64,000 nucleotides of DNA, taken from contig OZ012690.1 of assembly GCA_963942565.1 (NCBI GenBank), positions 12,975,269-13,039,268 of the forward strand, in the 5' to 3' direction. The position numbers were made by a program, and so were the translations under genes. The notes below the pieces were generated by a model, which was not told the DNA's origin, did no database searches, and saw nothing but the letters and a program-made list of their open reading frames with translations. The DNA comes from Maea johnstoni. Lineage: Eukaryota > Annelida > Polychaeta > Spionida > Magelonidae. Positions 1 through 11,235 of the stretch are shown in pieces (positions within the stretch are counted from its first letter, which is position 1; each line of letters begins with the position of its first letter).

Positions 1-340
1 AGAAGGAATTATTACACTCAATGAGATCAATAACTCTCAGTCAAATATTTCTCTGAATAAAACTTTGATATCAAGATTGTTTTAATTATTAGTGTCAGAC
101 ATGTGTGTGCTCCAAATATCTAAGGGTTAGTCTTGGCTGTGATAAGCAATCAATTATCTCTTGGTGCGTTGTCTGGTCCAGCAAGGAAATCTGATTTCAT
201 TCAGCGCTCAATATCAACTCCTGGTGGAGTCTAGCTGCGTACCCAGTGGTGGAACAGATAGAGTAGTGTAGCCCATGGGGATAACAGTGAAAAGAGCGTG
301 TCTGCGATCTAAATCAACCCTTTAAGTACAGTAAGCACAT
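1..340. other. AT-rich non-coding stretch, nothing recognised
   Basis: No open frame with coding character, no repeat end and no RNA gene is visible. It may be intron of the gene at 44 kb or intergenic DNA. Confidence 0.5.
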
Positions 341-344
341 ATTG

Positions 345-470
345 GTGAGATCTTTCAGTTAAAAGCATAGTTTGGAAAAGATTTGAAGGAGAAGTGTTCA
401 TCAGATCGATACCAATAAACTTTCCTTCAAATATTTTGTAAAATTAATGTTTGCTTTATTTGGATCAACT
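345..470. mobile_element. TTAA-2 MITE fragment (core only)
   Basis: The segment carries the family's near-palindromic core, a TTTGAAGGAG arm and a CTTTCCTTCAAATATTTTG arm about 40 bp apart, as seen in the complete copies at 33363 and 55126. Both CCCATT ends have decayed. Confidence 0.5.
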
Positions 471-1330
471 TTCTTCTTCACATATTTTTCAAAACAGGCA
501 GGACTTTTTGCTGTGCCACTGGGAAAATGGCTTTAGAGTGCGACCACCCATGCTACTGGCATCGTGCTTGGATGGCTTAATTACAGCCCTGTATTTATGC
601 CCACTAGCATATGAAATTATAGGCCATACGCTTTCTGAACTCTTTAGTGCTTTTTTGCTTCCAGCATGGTTGATCTTGATGTTAGCTTTTACATATTAAC
701 CTTTTTACAGTACAGTTTTTATACTGTCTGTTTGGATTTTAGTTTTATAAAGGTTGGGGAATTATGAAATGTATGATGATAAATATTCTATGGTCATTAC
801 ATTGCCTCTGTCGCAGTGAAAGATTTGAGTGAGAAATGTTGATAAACAATTAAACACAACAAACAACTCTTACCTAACATCTTTTATTCCAACATTAATT
901 TCAACTAATATAATCTCGTAGACAATTTTTATCTAATAACTTGAAGTAGGAATGATTGAAGAAGTGAAAATGAATATATTTACAGGTCAACCTGAAAATA
1001 ATTGACTCCAAATACATGTGACTTCGTACCTAGGCATGTCAGGGTAATCGCCTGCTATTATCCTGTTTAGATGTGGGGTCACGACCTTGCCAGCTTCCCG
1101 CACGACCTTTGACCCTTGGCAGGTCAGTCTACCATTAGCAGTGGCAGCAGAGCCAGTCACTAGCCCTGTGTGTAAATCACAACCATTAGGGGGACTGTGA
1201 CAGACTGAAAATATTTGTTCTCTGAGTCCCAGCTGTGTACTACTACAGAGCCACAGTGTGTCTTTTGTATGTGCACATGGTAGGACACTTACTAGAGGGG
1301 AGTGGGCTTGTGCACAGTGTCACTGTCCCT
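471..1330. other. Non-coding, nothing recognised
   Basis: The stretch is AT-rich. The 82-codon open frame across 451-699 has no domain and starts inside the TTAA-2 fragment, so I treat it as chance. Confidence 0.5.
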
Positions 1331-1334
1331 TGCT

Positions 1335-1590
1335 TAGTCTACAACTGGGAGTAGTAGACAGGGAGTGGGCACTGTGCATGCATCATCAAATTTCGCTGCC
1401 TCCGACTATATGAGTCATAGATAACCTGTGTACTATGTATTGGCTGCCTGCTGCCTGCTGAAAAAAATCACGTGACCAATACTTCCCCAGGCTGCACCGC
1501 GTAACCCGAGGCGCACATACCCTAGGTACTCGCATGCTGTGCCTATGGGGTTGCGGATCAAGGGGATGTATTTCTCTGGTCTACATGCTA
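1335..1590 (+). repeat. Dispersed repeat J, copy 1
   Basis: About 255 bp match the reverse complement of 47970-48215. Shared landmarks include GGGAGTGGGCACTG, ATCAAATTTCGCTG, ATCACGTGACCAATAC, GCGTAACCCGAGGCGCA and TATGGGGTTGCGGATCAAG. The segment is GC-richer than its surroundings. No terminal inverted repeat or target duplication was found, so its class is unknown. Confidence 0.75.
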
Positions 1591-1610
1591 AGGGGCACTA
1601 AATTCTAAAA

Positions 1611-2410
1611 TACATGCCAGCTTATATGAAAGAAAAACACCTTTAAAGGCATTAGTCATAAAGACTCAATCCAATGAGGTCCCACTGGGCAGAAATAGTG
1701 TGTATCTCAGTAGCCCATTTCCTCTCTGTGGGCAGCCATTAATCTCACACATCCTGCAGGTGCCAGGATGTACTCATCCTTGTGGGCAGGACAGGATAAG
1801 CTACTATGCATACAGTGTATTCACTCCGGGTTTCTTCTCTCAGTTTCAAGCCTTTGCCTGAGGTGAGAGGACCTGCAGAAGCTGATGATAGTAAAATTAT
1901 AATGGTAGTAGAAAGAATGTTTGATACAGGGTTTAATATATATGATACTTTGAAACATGTATACATTGCGTAAGGACAATGAATACATGAGAACTCAATA
2001 CAACACAGCAAATATAATGCCTTAAGTAGATTTTGTTTACTGGTATTTTTACATAGTGTTAACATCAGACTGGGTGCTTTAAATGTACAGAGAGATGCAC
2101 AACCTAACGGGTTCCACTATACAGTAAATGTTCATAGTAATAATATTGGATTTGTATTCCTGGGATTTTTATCTGCCTGTTCACCATACAACCACTCCTT
2201 CTCCTGTTCCTCTTTCCTCTTCATCTCCTCCTCCATGTTGTGGTGCACAGATGCTGCTCAATTTGCCTGCCTGGCTGATGAATGCTGATACATGTCATCT
2301 TGCATAAGCTGCCACAACCTTAAACATCCTGAGTGGTGGTGCTTAGAGCACCCAGATACAACAACATACCCCTCAGCTACGCTAATGGTGATTCTGATAG
2401 AGATAGAGAA
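1611..2410. other. Non-coding, nothing recognised
   Basis: A 106-codon minus-strand frame at 1745-2065 shows no motif and has AT-rich composition like the background. Nothing else was recognised. Confidence 0.5.
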
Positions 2411-2411
2411 T

Positions 2412-2418
2412 GGGGGGG

Positions 2419-2481
<63 letters not shown>

Positions 2482-2490
2482 TGAGTGAGT

Positions 2491-2575
<85 letters not shown>

Positions 2576-2588
2576 TGAGTGAGTGAGT

Positions 2589-2650
<62 letters not shown>
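2412..2650. repeat. (GA)n microsatellite with GTGA interruptions
   Basis: A G-run at 2412-2421 leads into about 230 bp of GA repeats. Two blocks of GCGTGAGTGAGTGAGTGAG (near 2480 and 2573) interrupt it about 93 bp apart, so part of the array was duplicated as a unit. Open frames of Ser-Leu or Arg-Glu here are artefacts of the repeat. Confidence 0.95.
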
Positions 2651-2652
<2 letters not shown>

Positions 2653-3102
2653 AGAAAAGGGTCATTTGGATTTGGCTGCTACACCATTCCTTCCCTTAAA
2701 AGCTCCGCTCTACTAACAGCCCTTTAAGCTGCCGTTGTTCATAACCTAGCATCTTCATCATGTGAGCCCTTTCCAACTAGATTGCATCTCATCATTCCAG
2801 AACCACCATCCCCCTTATTCCCTTACCTACCTGATCTTTGGCTGAAGAAATATGGAGGCACTTAGCAGACTCCTGGGCGGTACCCCTTGTGCAGACACTC
2901 CACTACCATAACAATTAGTTAAAAGCATTCATCAAATAATAATACCCCATTTATCTTGGCTGGCGTGGCCAATGCAAAGTGCTACAAATTATGATTGCAT
3001 CTTCTGGTGGCTGGTAATGTGTGGTCTGACTTCACGCCAGACCTGCTGGCAGACCTGCTGGCACACGTGGGCTGCAGCCCAGTCATTTACTGGCAGTATA
3101 TT

Positions 3103-3365
3103 TTAACCTTTTAGTACTTAAGAGTTCATCTGGGAATCGTTGTCGGTATCAATGATATTTTCGACAATTGTCAATATTTTTGGGAATTAGAATGATTTTA
3201 CGAAATATTTGATGCAGAGTTGTAGGTGAGGTGATGGAGAGTTCTAGGTGAAGTTCTGATTAACATTTCCCGTTCATATATTCTTACAAACTTTGCATTT
3301 GCCTGGCAGAATTCACCATTATTCTCAGGCTATTCTGGCTGCTGCAGCAAGCGTTAACGGGTTAA
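3103..3365. mobile_element. TTAA-2 MITE, old copy
   Basis: The copy lies between TTAA at 3103-3106 and TTAA at 3362-3365. Internal matches to the family include ACTTAAGAGTTCATCTGG and GAATTCACCATTATTCTCAGGC. The ends are degraded (CCTTTTAG on the left, AACGGG on the right), which suggests an old insertion. Confidence 0.6.
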
Positions 3366-3394
3366 CCTCTTCATACATGTAGCATTCTAAAAAG

Positions 3395-3580
3395 TCTTTG
3401 TGACTAACACCTCTGCATAGGTTCAAATCCCGGCCTGGGCATGTGAGAAAGTTGCCAGTGACTTGGGGTTGGGTGGTGCTTTTCACCGGGTACTCAAGTT
3501 TCCTCCACCACTTACAACTGGCTAGTCACGAATTAGCCACAATTGGCCCAAATGTGACGAAAAACGAAATCCAAACATAT
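3395..3580 (+). mobile_element. SINE-Leu copy 1 (tRNA-derived SINE)
   Basis: A pol III B box is present at 3420-3430 (GGTTCAAATCC). It is followed by the family body: GTGAGAAAGTTGCCAGTGAC, GGGTACTCAAGTTTCCTCCA and CTGGCTAGTCACGA. The A-box half is decayed. The GGGTACTC..TTTCCTCC block resembles a conserved central domain I recall from many invertebrate SINEs. Sister copies are at 25391 (+) and 11236 (-). Confidence 0.8.
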
Positions 3581-4215
3581 TTTTCCTTCAGCATCCCCAC
3601 AGGAAAGCTCTCAGAGAGAGGCTGCTCGTAGCTGTTGAAGAAGTTGATTTTGAGTTGCTGGTTTTGAGGAGGAGCTCCTCCTGACAAGCAGCTATCAGTT
3701 GCAAGCCAGGTAGCCATGTAATATTCATGCTGCTCCATGGCAGATTCTGTAAGCCTGCTTGATGGATGGCAGCCCAGACTCATATCCAACATGGCCGCCT
3801 AGGCACAATGCCAGGAATCAGGCAATACATGGCATGGTTCAAGAGAAAATGGTTATCAAAAGTTTACGTTCAAAATGTCGGTGGATTTGTATATGGTCGT
3901 ATCATTAAACATCATAGTTGTTATTTGTTTAAATGATTTAGAATGAATGCATATGATCCATAACTAAAAACAATTATGATATACGTCTTATAAATCATTC
4001 ACATGTTTTGAAACAAGGAAATACACATCCCACGTCGTGGGAAGTGATACACAATGCCATTTGATTCATATGAGCAGCATAGACTGTTACTGTCATAGAG
4101 TGCGATTATACAAGAATTTGTACGAGTTCCCGCCGCCCCCCCCCCCCTAAAGCTCAAATAGCATAGACTATAGTGATTTTTCACCTGTTCGCTTGCCACT
4201 GCTACTAGTCTATTT
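3581..4215. other. Non-coding stretch with a C-homopolymer
   Basis: No gene is recognised. A run of about 13 C lies near 4134-4146. Minus frames at 3526-3792 and 3999-4199 have no recognisable content, and the first overlaps the SINE. Confidence 0.5.
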
Positions 4216-4258
4216 CTACTACTACTACTACTACTACTGCTACTACTACTACTACTAT

Positions 4259-4289
<31 letters not shown>

Positions 4290-4332
4290 GCTACTACTAC
4301 TACTACTATTACTACTACTACTACTACTACTG

Positions 4333-4376
<44 letters not shown>

Positions 4377-4404
4377 GCTACTACAACTACTAATACTGCT
4401 ACTG

Positions 4405-4477
<73 letters not shown>
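4216..4477. repeat. (TAC/CTA)n trinucleotide array
   Basis: About 262 bp of CTA repeat with occasional CTG and ATT variants. Frames across it give poly-Tyr (+) or poly-Val (-) and are not genes. Confidence 0.97.
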
Positions 4478-4896
4478 CTCCACAACCACTGCACTACTTC
4501 TCATATTCTCATAATACGCCTATTGTTATACTGCTGCCTTCTGCTTCTGTACATGGTGTAATTATCAAAAGGCAATAAAAGCATTGTTCTCTGCAATAAA
4601 GACTGAACATAAAATCCATGATACATCTCCCCCACTGGCAGCTTTCGCTGTTTGCCTGAAGCTGTTCTGGGAGAAAGAGAGAAAGGAGGATGAGCGATAG
4701 GGATAGAGGGAGGCGTTTGTTCACCCACCAGAGAATATTTGCTCCTCAATTAGTAGGAGTAGTAGTAGTGGTGTGGCGAGCCTGCGGGATAATTATGTCT
4801 CGGAATATTGACCCACATTCTCAGCTCTCCCTGCCCATCTTCCCTGGCTTCTCTCATGGAGCAGAAAACAGCTTTGTTTAGGAACAACTCCACTGG
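4478..4896. other. Non-coding, nothing recognised
   Basis: Short overlapping frames on both strands show no domain. No splice-bounded coding segment was found. Confidence 0.5.
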
Positions 4897-5109
4897 TTAA
4901 CCCTTATGCTGCTGGTGGCCAATTTGATCAATACAAAATAATGAGAAAAAAGCTGAAAAATGACCGAAACGTGGCAAATGGGTACTCATCTGAGAGTACT
5001 CGATGAGAGCTTTCCAATGAATACCAAGATGATAGGGTTAAGATGATATTCAAAGATTTTTGAGTTCTTGTGCCTTAGACAAAAGTAGTCTCAGCATTGA
5101 AAGGGTTTA
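4897..5109 (-). mobile_element. TTAA-1 MITE copy 1
   Basis: The copy starts TTAA-CCCTTATGCTGCTGGTGG and ends GCATTGAAAGGG-TTTA, so the right target copy has one change. The 213-bp length is standard for the family. The conserved core GGGTACTCATCTGAGAGTAC is present. Confidence 0.85.
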
Positions 5110-5656
5110 GCCAGGCAGAGAAAGAGCTGGGAGAGCCTGCCCCCATGTCCTTTGATTTCCAGCTTGATTTGGTCGAAAAAATCAGCAGGCGGGTCGGCCA
5201 TAATTGGAAAATCATTCAAACACTAAATTGCACCGACTGCAGAGGTTGAGGCTAATGGTTCTGTTTACTCAGCACTGGAAAAATAAACATATCGAACCAA
5301 ACACATCTATTCTTCTGCTCTAGATGCAGAGACCATCTGTGGTCCTTGTGGAATTTCTAGGTTAACACATTCATGATCAGCATGTCATTGGTAAATTAAT
5401 GTCTGGATCAGTGAATCTTTTTTATCAAGGCTTTCTAAAAAAATATTGGGTGTACATATTTTCTCTATAATTGATTATATGCAACCAGCTGGATTTTGAA
5501 ATTGGGTTTCCAAAATGAGCATATTTTTTATAAAATGCCTCTTATCATTAAAATTGGCCTTGTCAGACTGTCAGACACCTTTTGAAATGTGCATAGCAGA
5601 ACATTTCTGACTGAAATATTAGCGTTTGTTTCTCAATGTTCTTGGTGTTGGATCTC
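5110..5656. other. Non-coding, nothing recognised
   Basis: AT-rich. A weak resemblance to TTAA-2 (ACACATTCATGATCAGC near 5365) is too decayed to call. Confidence 0.45.
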
Positions 5657-5800
5657 CTAGAGGAGAGCTTCCCCATCCTCTTTCTCCTCTTCTTCCTCAT
5701 CCTCCTGTTCCTCGTCATCCTCATCTTCTTCCTCTGAATTTCCTCTTCGACAATTCATCCCTTCATCCTTCTTTCTTGTTCCTTCATATCACATCATCAT
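5657..5800. repeat. CT-rich low-complexity tract (acidic frame on minus strand)
   Basis: The + strand is a degenerate TCCTCNTC tract. On the minus strand it gives an uninterrupted frame of about 45 codons rich in Glu and Asp, containing RRGNSEEEDEDDEEQEDEEE, that ends in TAG at 5657-5659. Such a tract can be simple sequence or the acidic end of an exon. An in-frame stop lies just upstream on the minus strand, so a full exon is not supported. Confidence 0.5.
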
Positions 5801-6085
5801 CAATCAGTGGTTGGTTTCCTGTCCAGTGTGAATGCCCTGGATTGCACCTACTGACCTAGCATGTATCAGACCCATCAACCTGCAGCGAGTGAGCCTCATG
5901 GGATATGTTAGTCTGTGCCTTGCTGGGGATGATGATTCAGGTGCAGCATCTCCCTCACAACTGCGTTACAATATTGCTTCATATTTGATGCATGCTGATG
6001 GCAGCGGTCAGCGGTGCGCATACACTGGGCAGCATCGGAAGTAGCAATGCATGTCTGTGGAGCAGTCGCGGAGCCTGCAGGGAAT

Positions 6086-6205
6086 ATAGATAGATAGATA
6101 TAGTTTATTTCAAGTCGGTAATAATTTTACATAGTAAACACGAGCTGCCAGGGCTCTTGGCCGACTACAAAATAACAATACAAAATATAGTATACAGGGT
6201 TTAAC
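6086..6205 (-). mobile_element. Probable LINE 3' end (UTR and tail)
   Basis: Read on the minus strand, the segment ends in ACTTGAAATAAACTATATC followed by TATC repeats. An AATAAA-containing end with a short tandem tail is typical of CR1/L2-like LINE 3' ends. No reverse-transcriptase frame remains, so the family is an inference from the tail alone. Confidence 0.5.
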
Positions 6206-6391
6206 AGGGAATGTGTAATGCATGCACTAGACCCGACTTTTGCTTCTGGAAAAAGCCCTTGCAATGCTGAAATGCACCTCCCTTGTTTGCTGTATTGTGA
6301 TGGTGGCAGTAGCAGTGCATGTAGTCACGTGATGGGAATGCATGAAGCGGCTCCTGGGGTCATCGTTCCTGCTGCTCGTCCCTATGAATGA
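6206..6391. other. Spacer before Harb-1 copy 1
   Basis: No feature is recognised except TGA at 6389-6391, the left target duplication of the next element. Confidence 0.4.
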
Positions 6392-6741
6392 GGCCTAAAA
6401 AAAAGATGTTTGGTTCCTATTACCCTACCCTACCTAGTTTTTGTCCCCTACCCTAAAGTCTTTTTTGCCAATCCTACTGAAAAATGAATTGTTCCTACCC
6501 AAAAAATTGCCTCGCCGTCCTAAATACCAATTCCCCAACCATTAAATTATAAATTTCTGGATGAACAGAAGCAGGGGCCTACACTTAATGCATATGAAGA
6601 CAATTACAACAAGGCAAACCTTTATCAAAGCCATCCAACTCTAGGGAATCGTGCAAGTTAAAGAATAAAAAAAAAAAAAAGAAATCCCTCCCTATACTTT
6701 TTTAGGACGTAATAGGAACCAAACACTTTTTTTTTCTGGCC
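6392..6741. mobile_element. Harb-1 MITE copy 1 (with internal extra sequence)
   Basis: The copy begins GGCCTAAAAAAAAG and ends TTTTTTTCTGGCC, flanked by TGA at 6389-6391 and 6742-6744. The outer parts match the three other copies (GGTTCCTATTACCCTACCC; AATAGGAACCAAACAC). At 350 bp it exceeds the usual 232 bp because the middle carries about 120 bp of other sequence, including a poly-A run. Confidence 0.85.
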
Positions 6742-6764
6742 TGAGGAATGAATGAGCCACGAGT

Positions 6765-7019
6765 TAGACTAGGCTCCCAGTCCCTGTAATGTTCACTTTC
6801 CCTTATGTGTTGACCAAGCACTGTGGTGTGGTACCAGGTTTGGTAGATAGATGGCATCACCTGCTCCTCCTATCTCTATATGTTTACATAATCAAACTGA
6901 ATCCTGGTGAGACAAATGTAAACTAAATTGGACACTATGGCCATCTAGACTATTTGGTGCCTGGTAACAGAAACACATGAGAGAGAAAATACATATGACA
7001 GCCTAGAAATCTAGGCTAG
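6765..7019 (+). mobile_element. hAT-a MITE copy 1
   Basis: This 255-bp element starts TAGACTAGGCTCCCAGTC and ends AGAAATCTAGGCTAG. It is flanked by perfect 8-bp duplications, CCACGAGT at 6757-6764 and 7020-7027. Eight-base duplications with TAG-type inverted ends are the hAT signature. Each end can also fold on itself. No transposase frame is present. Confidence 0.92.
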
Positions 7020-7027
7020 CCACGAGT

Positions 7028-7880
7028 GTGTCTCCTCGTGATCTCAACTACACCACTACACCCCTAGTCGTGTGGTGTTCACCCCTTCAGAAAATGCACG
7101 CTGGTACATAGTACTTACGATTTGATATGATGTATATAACACCCCTGTCGAGGTAAACATGTGTCACCAAAATCAATGCCTTTTATGCCTTTTATGTAAT
7201 TTGACCAGAGACATGTCTCTGATATGAATGTTAGAATTTTGCAAACTATGTACAGTAAACCTTGCTTACCTTGGACTAGCCTTCCTCAGATTTTCATGTA
7301 TCCTGGACTAAAGCACTGGCCCCAGATCATTCCTATCCAGATACTTATAAATGTTAATAAATGTAACTTGGATTTTTTTTGTCCTCAGACATCTTTCCTT
7401 AGTTCCTATTTGTCCGAGGTAAATAAAGTTTTCTGTATTTTTGATTCAATTAATCACTCATCCATGTTTAATTCCGAGACTATTGGCTGACCATCTACCT
7501 CAAACACCTGAGCCTTTTTCACAAACAGCAATCAAATCCCAACTGTGCTAATTTATATTTGGCATCTAAATTAACATTAAAGTCGGATAGAACACTTGCC
7601 TTTTTCCATCATACATTCTTGTTTACATCTCACAAATTTCATTATGGTCAACTCACTTCTATGATGAGAATGCAGAGATAAGGAGGCATACTGAATTATC
7701 TCCTTGAAATTAACTATTCTAGGAAATACTGACATTAAGTTCTGGACTTGTAATTTTCAAAAATTTGGTTGTCATATATTTAAGCCAGGCGCTTCATAAG
7801 CGTAGGCCTATACCCCCCCCCCCCCCCCCCTACACTCTGTCTCCCCACCTGTTATTTTCACCTCCCCTCTACACTCTGCG
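7028..7880. other. Non-coding stretch with poly-C
   Basis: Nothing coding is recognised. A run of about 22 C lies near 7806-7827. Confidence 0.5.
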
Positions 7881-7885
7881 ACAGT

Positions 7886-8140
7886 GTGGTGGGGAGCTGT
7901 TATTGTGGAGGAGGCGTTGCCCTGAGATCACCTGCTGCTAGTAGAAGGTGCTGCTGCTGGAGGTGCAGGACACGGCGGCGAGGAGGAGGTGGGATCTGTC
8001 ACCATTGCCGCATTATCCCATCTCCTGGCTTCCTGCCACCAGGACCTGTCCAGGACGATCAATACACGCGGCGGCCGGCAGCACCGGCGTCTTGAGGGCT
8101 GCAGAGTGTGTGGACGGCGGCCACATAGTGCTACAATATT
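7886..8140. other. GC-rich island of unknown role
   Basis: The segment is much richer in GC and CpG than its neighbours (for example GGACACGGCGGCGAGGAGG and ACACGCGGCGGCCGGCAGC). Three overlapping + frames of 64-79 codons run through it, and none shows a known motif or a convincing splice bound. It could be a decayed exon, a promoter-proximal island or an unrecognised repeat. Confidence 0.35.
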
Positions 8141-8141
8141 G

Positions 8142-8671
8142 ATGGCACAGCATGCCCTATCTGTCTCATTCTCCCATGGCAGATCTCTTACTCATCCATT
8201 CATACATTCAGTCTATCCAAGAGGATAGTCATATATTCAATGTTGAAGTATATTATTATAACAGTTGAATGTGTGTATGGCCACACAATGCTACATTGGT
8301 GTCATGGCTCACTGTCTGTCTCATTCTCTTACTTCAGGTTTATTGCGTCATTGAGTGATAAAGGATTAATGATACCATAGACTAGGGGCTAGTCTCTATT
8401 TGACCAAGACAGTCTCCTCTTGGTGGCATACTTGAAGCATGCAGCCTGAGGCTAGTTCATACAGCTCTAGTCTGAGCTCTGACTACTCCAAATATTCTCT
8501 GGTCCATCCCAACAGTGTAGCAAGCTTGAGTCTGTTGACTTTATTTAGTTAGTTTGTTTATATTTGCTATATGGAGGACTTGTTTCCTCCCAGCTCTGGC
8601 CAGCAGGAGATTCCTGTCTGCCTGTCAGGCCTGAAGGATATTCCTAGCTGACTCCGTTATGACAAGGCTGG
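8142..8671. other. Non-coding, repeat scraps
   Basis: A short palindromic piece at 8379-8396 (ATAGACTAGGGGCTAGTC) resembles a lone hAT-a end. Nothing else was recognised. Confidence 0.45.
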
Positions 8672-8679
8672 TGATCAGG

Positions 8680-9040
8680 TAGACTAGGTTCCTAGTCCCT
8701 AAAAAGTTGACATTCCCTTCTGTGCTGACCAAGCAGTGTGGTGTAGTACCAGGTATGTAGATAGATGGCACCACATGCTCCTCCTAGACTAGGTTCCTAG
8801 TCCTTAAAAAGTTGACATTCCCTTCTGTGCTGACCAAGCAGTGTGGTGTAGTACCAGGTATGTAGATAGATGGCACCACATGCTCCTCCTATCTCTAGAG
8901 GTTTTAGTCACAATCAAACTGAATCCTGGTGAGATAAGTGTAAACTAAATGGACCACTATGGCCACCTAGAATATTTAGTGCTAGGAAGCAGAAAAAAAA
9001 TAACAGAAAGTACATATGACAGCCTAGAAATCTAGGCTAG
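8680..9040 (+). mobile_element. hAT-a MITE copy 2 with internal 105-bp duplication
   Basis: The copy starts TAGACTAGGTTCCTAGTC and ends AAATCTAGGCTAG. It is flanked by perfect 8-bp duplications, TGATCAGG at 8672-8679 and 9041-9048. The 361-bp length is explained by a direct duplication of the first 105 bp (8681-8785 repeated from 8786). The rest matches copy 1 at 6765. Confidence 0.93.
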
Positions 9041-9048
9041 TGATCAGG

Positions 9049-9308
9049 CTGAGTTAGGTATAATGCCACCACTATATATACTAGATGCTAAGGAGGTTTG
9101 ATGTCTCTGACGAACTATAGATGGCAGCACAGTTCTCATGAATTGCAGTTAGAAATGGACCCATTATCAATCACAGGGTTTATTTTTGTTCTTCAGTCTT
9201 AAATGGATTAGGAAAAACACACTGGTTCTTTCCCAGGTGCTGGCTGTTAGCTGACTTTTTGGCTGATGCTCATGATGTGACCCATTCATACCTGAACCTT
9301 CCTCTTAA
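9049..9308. other. Spacer, nothing recognised
   Basis: No repeat end or coding signal was seen. Confidence 0.4.
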
Positions 9309-9472
9309 CAGGCTCTGACACTTAGATTTCAGGCTAGGGGCCCGAAAAAGTCTTTTGATAAATTTGGTGGTCAAAAACCTGATTTCTGTATTATTATATA
9401 TACTATTTCGGGCCCCTAGTTTGAAAAATCTAGGGGCATATGCCCCTGGGACCCTGGGAGAGTCGAACCCTG
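9309..9472 (-). mobile_element. CAG-1 element copy 1
   Basis: The 164-bp element has ends CAGGCTCTGACACTTAG and GAGTCGAACCCTG. Inside, the palindromes GGGGCATATGCCCC and GGGCCCCTAG make it fold tightly. The flanks CTTAA and CTTGA match at 4 of 5 bases. An inverted sister lies at 39673-39856. The class is uncertain, and a 5-6 bp duplication would fit minor hAT-like groups. Confidence 0.75.
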
Positions 9473-9573
9473 CTTGACTGTCAAAATTGTGCTGGCACAC
9501 ATAGCCAGGACACTGCCAGCTCAGATCCTGCAGTTTTATAGTCCGTGTTGGTCAGCTCCCTGTTCTCCTCTGC

Positions 9574-9763
9574 TTAACCCTTATGCTGATGAATGATGAG
9601 AAAAGCTGAAAAATTACTGAAACCCTAGCAAATGGGTACTCATCTGAGAGTACTCAGTGAGAGCTTTCCAATGAATACCAATATGACAGGGTTCAGATGG
9701 TTTTCAAAAATCTTTGCGTCATTGGGCTCTGGATGTAAGTAGCCTCAGCATTGGAAGGGTTAA
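9574..9763 (-). mobile_element. TTAA-1 MITE copy 2 (short)
   Basis: Both TTAA flanks are intact (9574-9577 and 9760-9763), with CCCTTATGCTG and CAGCATTGGAAGGG at the ends. A deletion near the left end removes the CTGGTGGCTAATTTGGCC block. Confidence 0.88.
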
Positions 9764-10437
9764 GAGCATGTAGGATTGGTAAGCCTGGTATTATAGCCCC
9801 AGGCTCTCATTCCTGTCAGATCCTGCCCATGTATTTACAGAGTATATGAGCTATGTTTACAGATGATTACACCACTCGTGTTGATCTATCCACACACATG
9901 AATGGCTTCATAAATCGCATACATTGCCACCACTGTCTGGGGTAACTTGACCCTTTCATCATGTGATCTCCATCGTCCAATCAGTGACCAGAGCGCCATA
10001 GCGACATTATGCAAACAAATATGGATTTTGGATTTTCTTCGATGTGACATCTTGTTTGACAATTGCATTTTTGTATTGAAAAGAAGTATGTTGCACACTT
10101 TTCACTGTGCAGTCAAGTGTTCCTTTACAACATTTCATTCCTAAACTATAAACTCAACCTTCCAATCCTTCACGCTAGTCCCAAAATGGACATATATTAT
10201 AGCCTAGTTGTTAGGCTACTTTCAACCAGTAGCCAAAATTCAGAAGGTAGATTTCTCCTTGAGAAAACCTGATGAACGTCTTGCTTGTTAGCCTAGCTAC
10301 AAGGCTCTATTATGATTTTACTTAATTATATATAGAAGCCTGCACCTATACTAGATAGGGACTTGTGGCCTACTGTTATGTTGGCCATTTAGTTCACACA
10401 ACTGCCACACGAGGGAGATTAGTGTTTTTTCAAGTGA
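9764..10437. other. Non-coding, nothing recognised
   Basis: Overlapping 65-70 codon frames on both strands near 9886-10272 have no motif. Confidence 0.45.
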
Positions 10438-10505
10438 ACTCCTAGTTTACCGCAGTGCCATCTATCCACAATGGAAGACATTTAAATATGGCCTGGGAGG
10501 CAGGC
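10438..10505 (-). repeat. Dispersed repeat L, copy 1
   Basis: The reverse complement matches 19288-19360 and 19430-19502: GCCTCCCAGGCCATATTTAA and GTGGATAGATGGCACTG, followed by a CTAGG end. Confidence 0.7.
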
Positions 10506-10712
10506 TGCTAATATGCTTGTTTGCCAAGCTATTTATATGATAATCAAGTCACCTTCCAAGTGGGAGCCAAATGCGGAGGCCAGGTTAACCCTTGTGATGA
10601 GATTTCCTTGTTAACTTTGAGTTTGATTGCAAACGGTTTATATACTGACCAAGCCACCATCCAACTTGCAGCTGTAATCCACAAGCTAGATTTATTCTTG
10701 AGAGTCCTCAGT

Positions 10713-10924
10713 TTAGCCCTTACGCTGCTGTTGGCTAATTTGGCCAATACAAAATGATGCAAAAAACATGAAAAGTGACCAAAACCATGGTAAATGGGTA
10801 CTCATCTGAGAGAACTCAGCGAGAACTTTCCCATGAATACCAACATGACAAGGTTTAGATGGTTTTCAAGAATCTTGTGTCCTTGTGTTTTAGTCAAAAG
10901 AAGCCTCAGCATTGGAAGGATTAA
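10713..10924 (-). mobile_element. TTAA-1 MITE copy 3
   Basis: Full-length copy with left TTAG-CCCTTACGCTGCTG and right CAGCATTGGAAGGA-TTAA. One base of the left target copy and one of the right terminus have changed. Confidence 0.87.
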
Positions 10925-11235
10925 GTGTGCTGTAGGGTCTGACTGACTCAAGGGTTAACTGTCTTACATATCAGGTATGTTTTGATGGCCTGGGGAAATC
11001 AGTCATATATCCTGTGTTTGTGCCATGGCTGATGTCCAGGAGGGCAGTAATTTAAGGGCAAATCTGTCATCAGAATGATTGAGGGCCAAAATGAGTTTTC
11101 ACATGTTACCACCCAATTTGGTTCCAACAACTGTCCTTCATGTATCTTGTGAATTCTTATTCATTAAGTTATTGTTGAATTTATCATAAATTTAGAATTT
11201 TTATTATCATCACTTTTTCTGCCATTTTACAGTTG

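Noticed and set aside
2258-2665. Ser-Leu-rich 135-codon frame and its antisense
   Set aside because: Pure translation of the (GA)n array.
3420-3430. tRNA gene at the GGTTCAAATCC box (also 25450)
   Set aside because: No acceptor-stem pairing or intact A box at the right spacing. The surrounding sequence is the SINE body.
4193-4504. Poly-Tyr and poly-Val frames
   Set aside because: Trinucleotide repeat artefacts.
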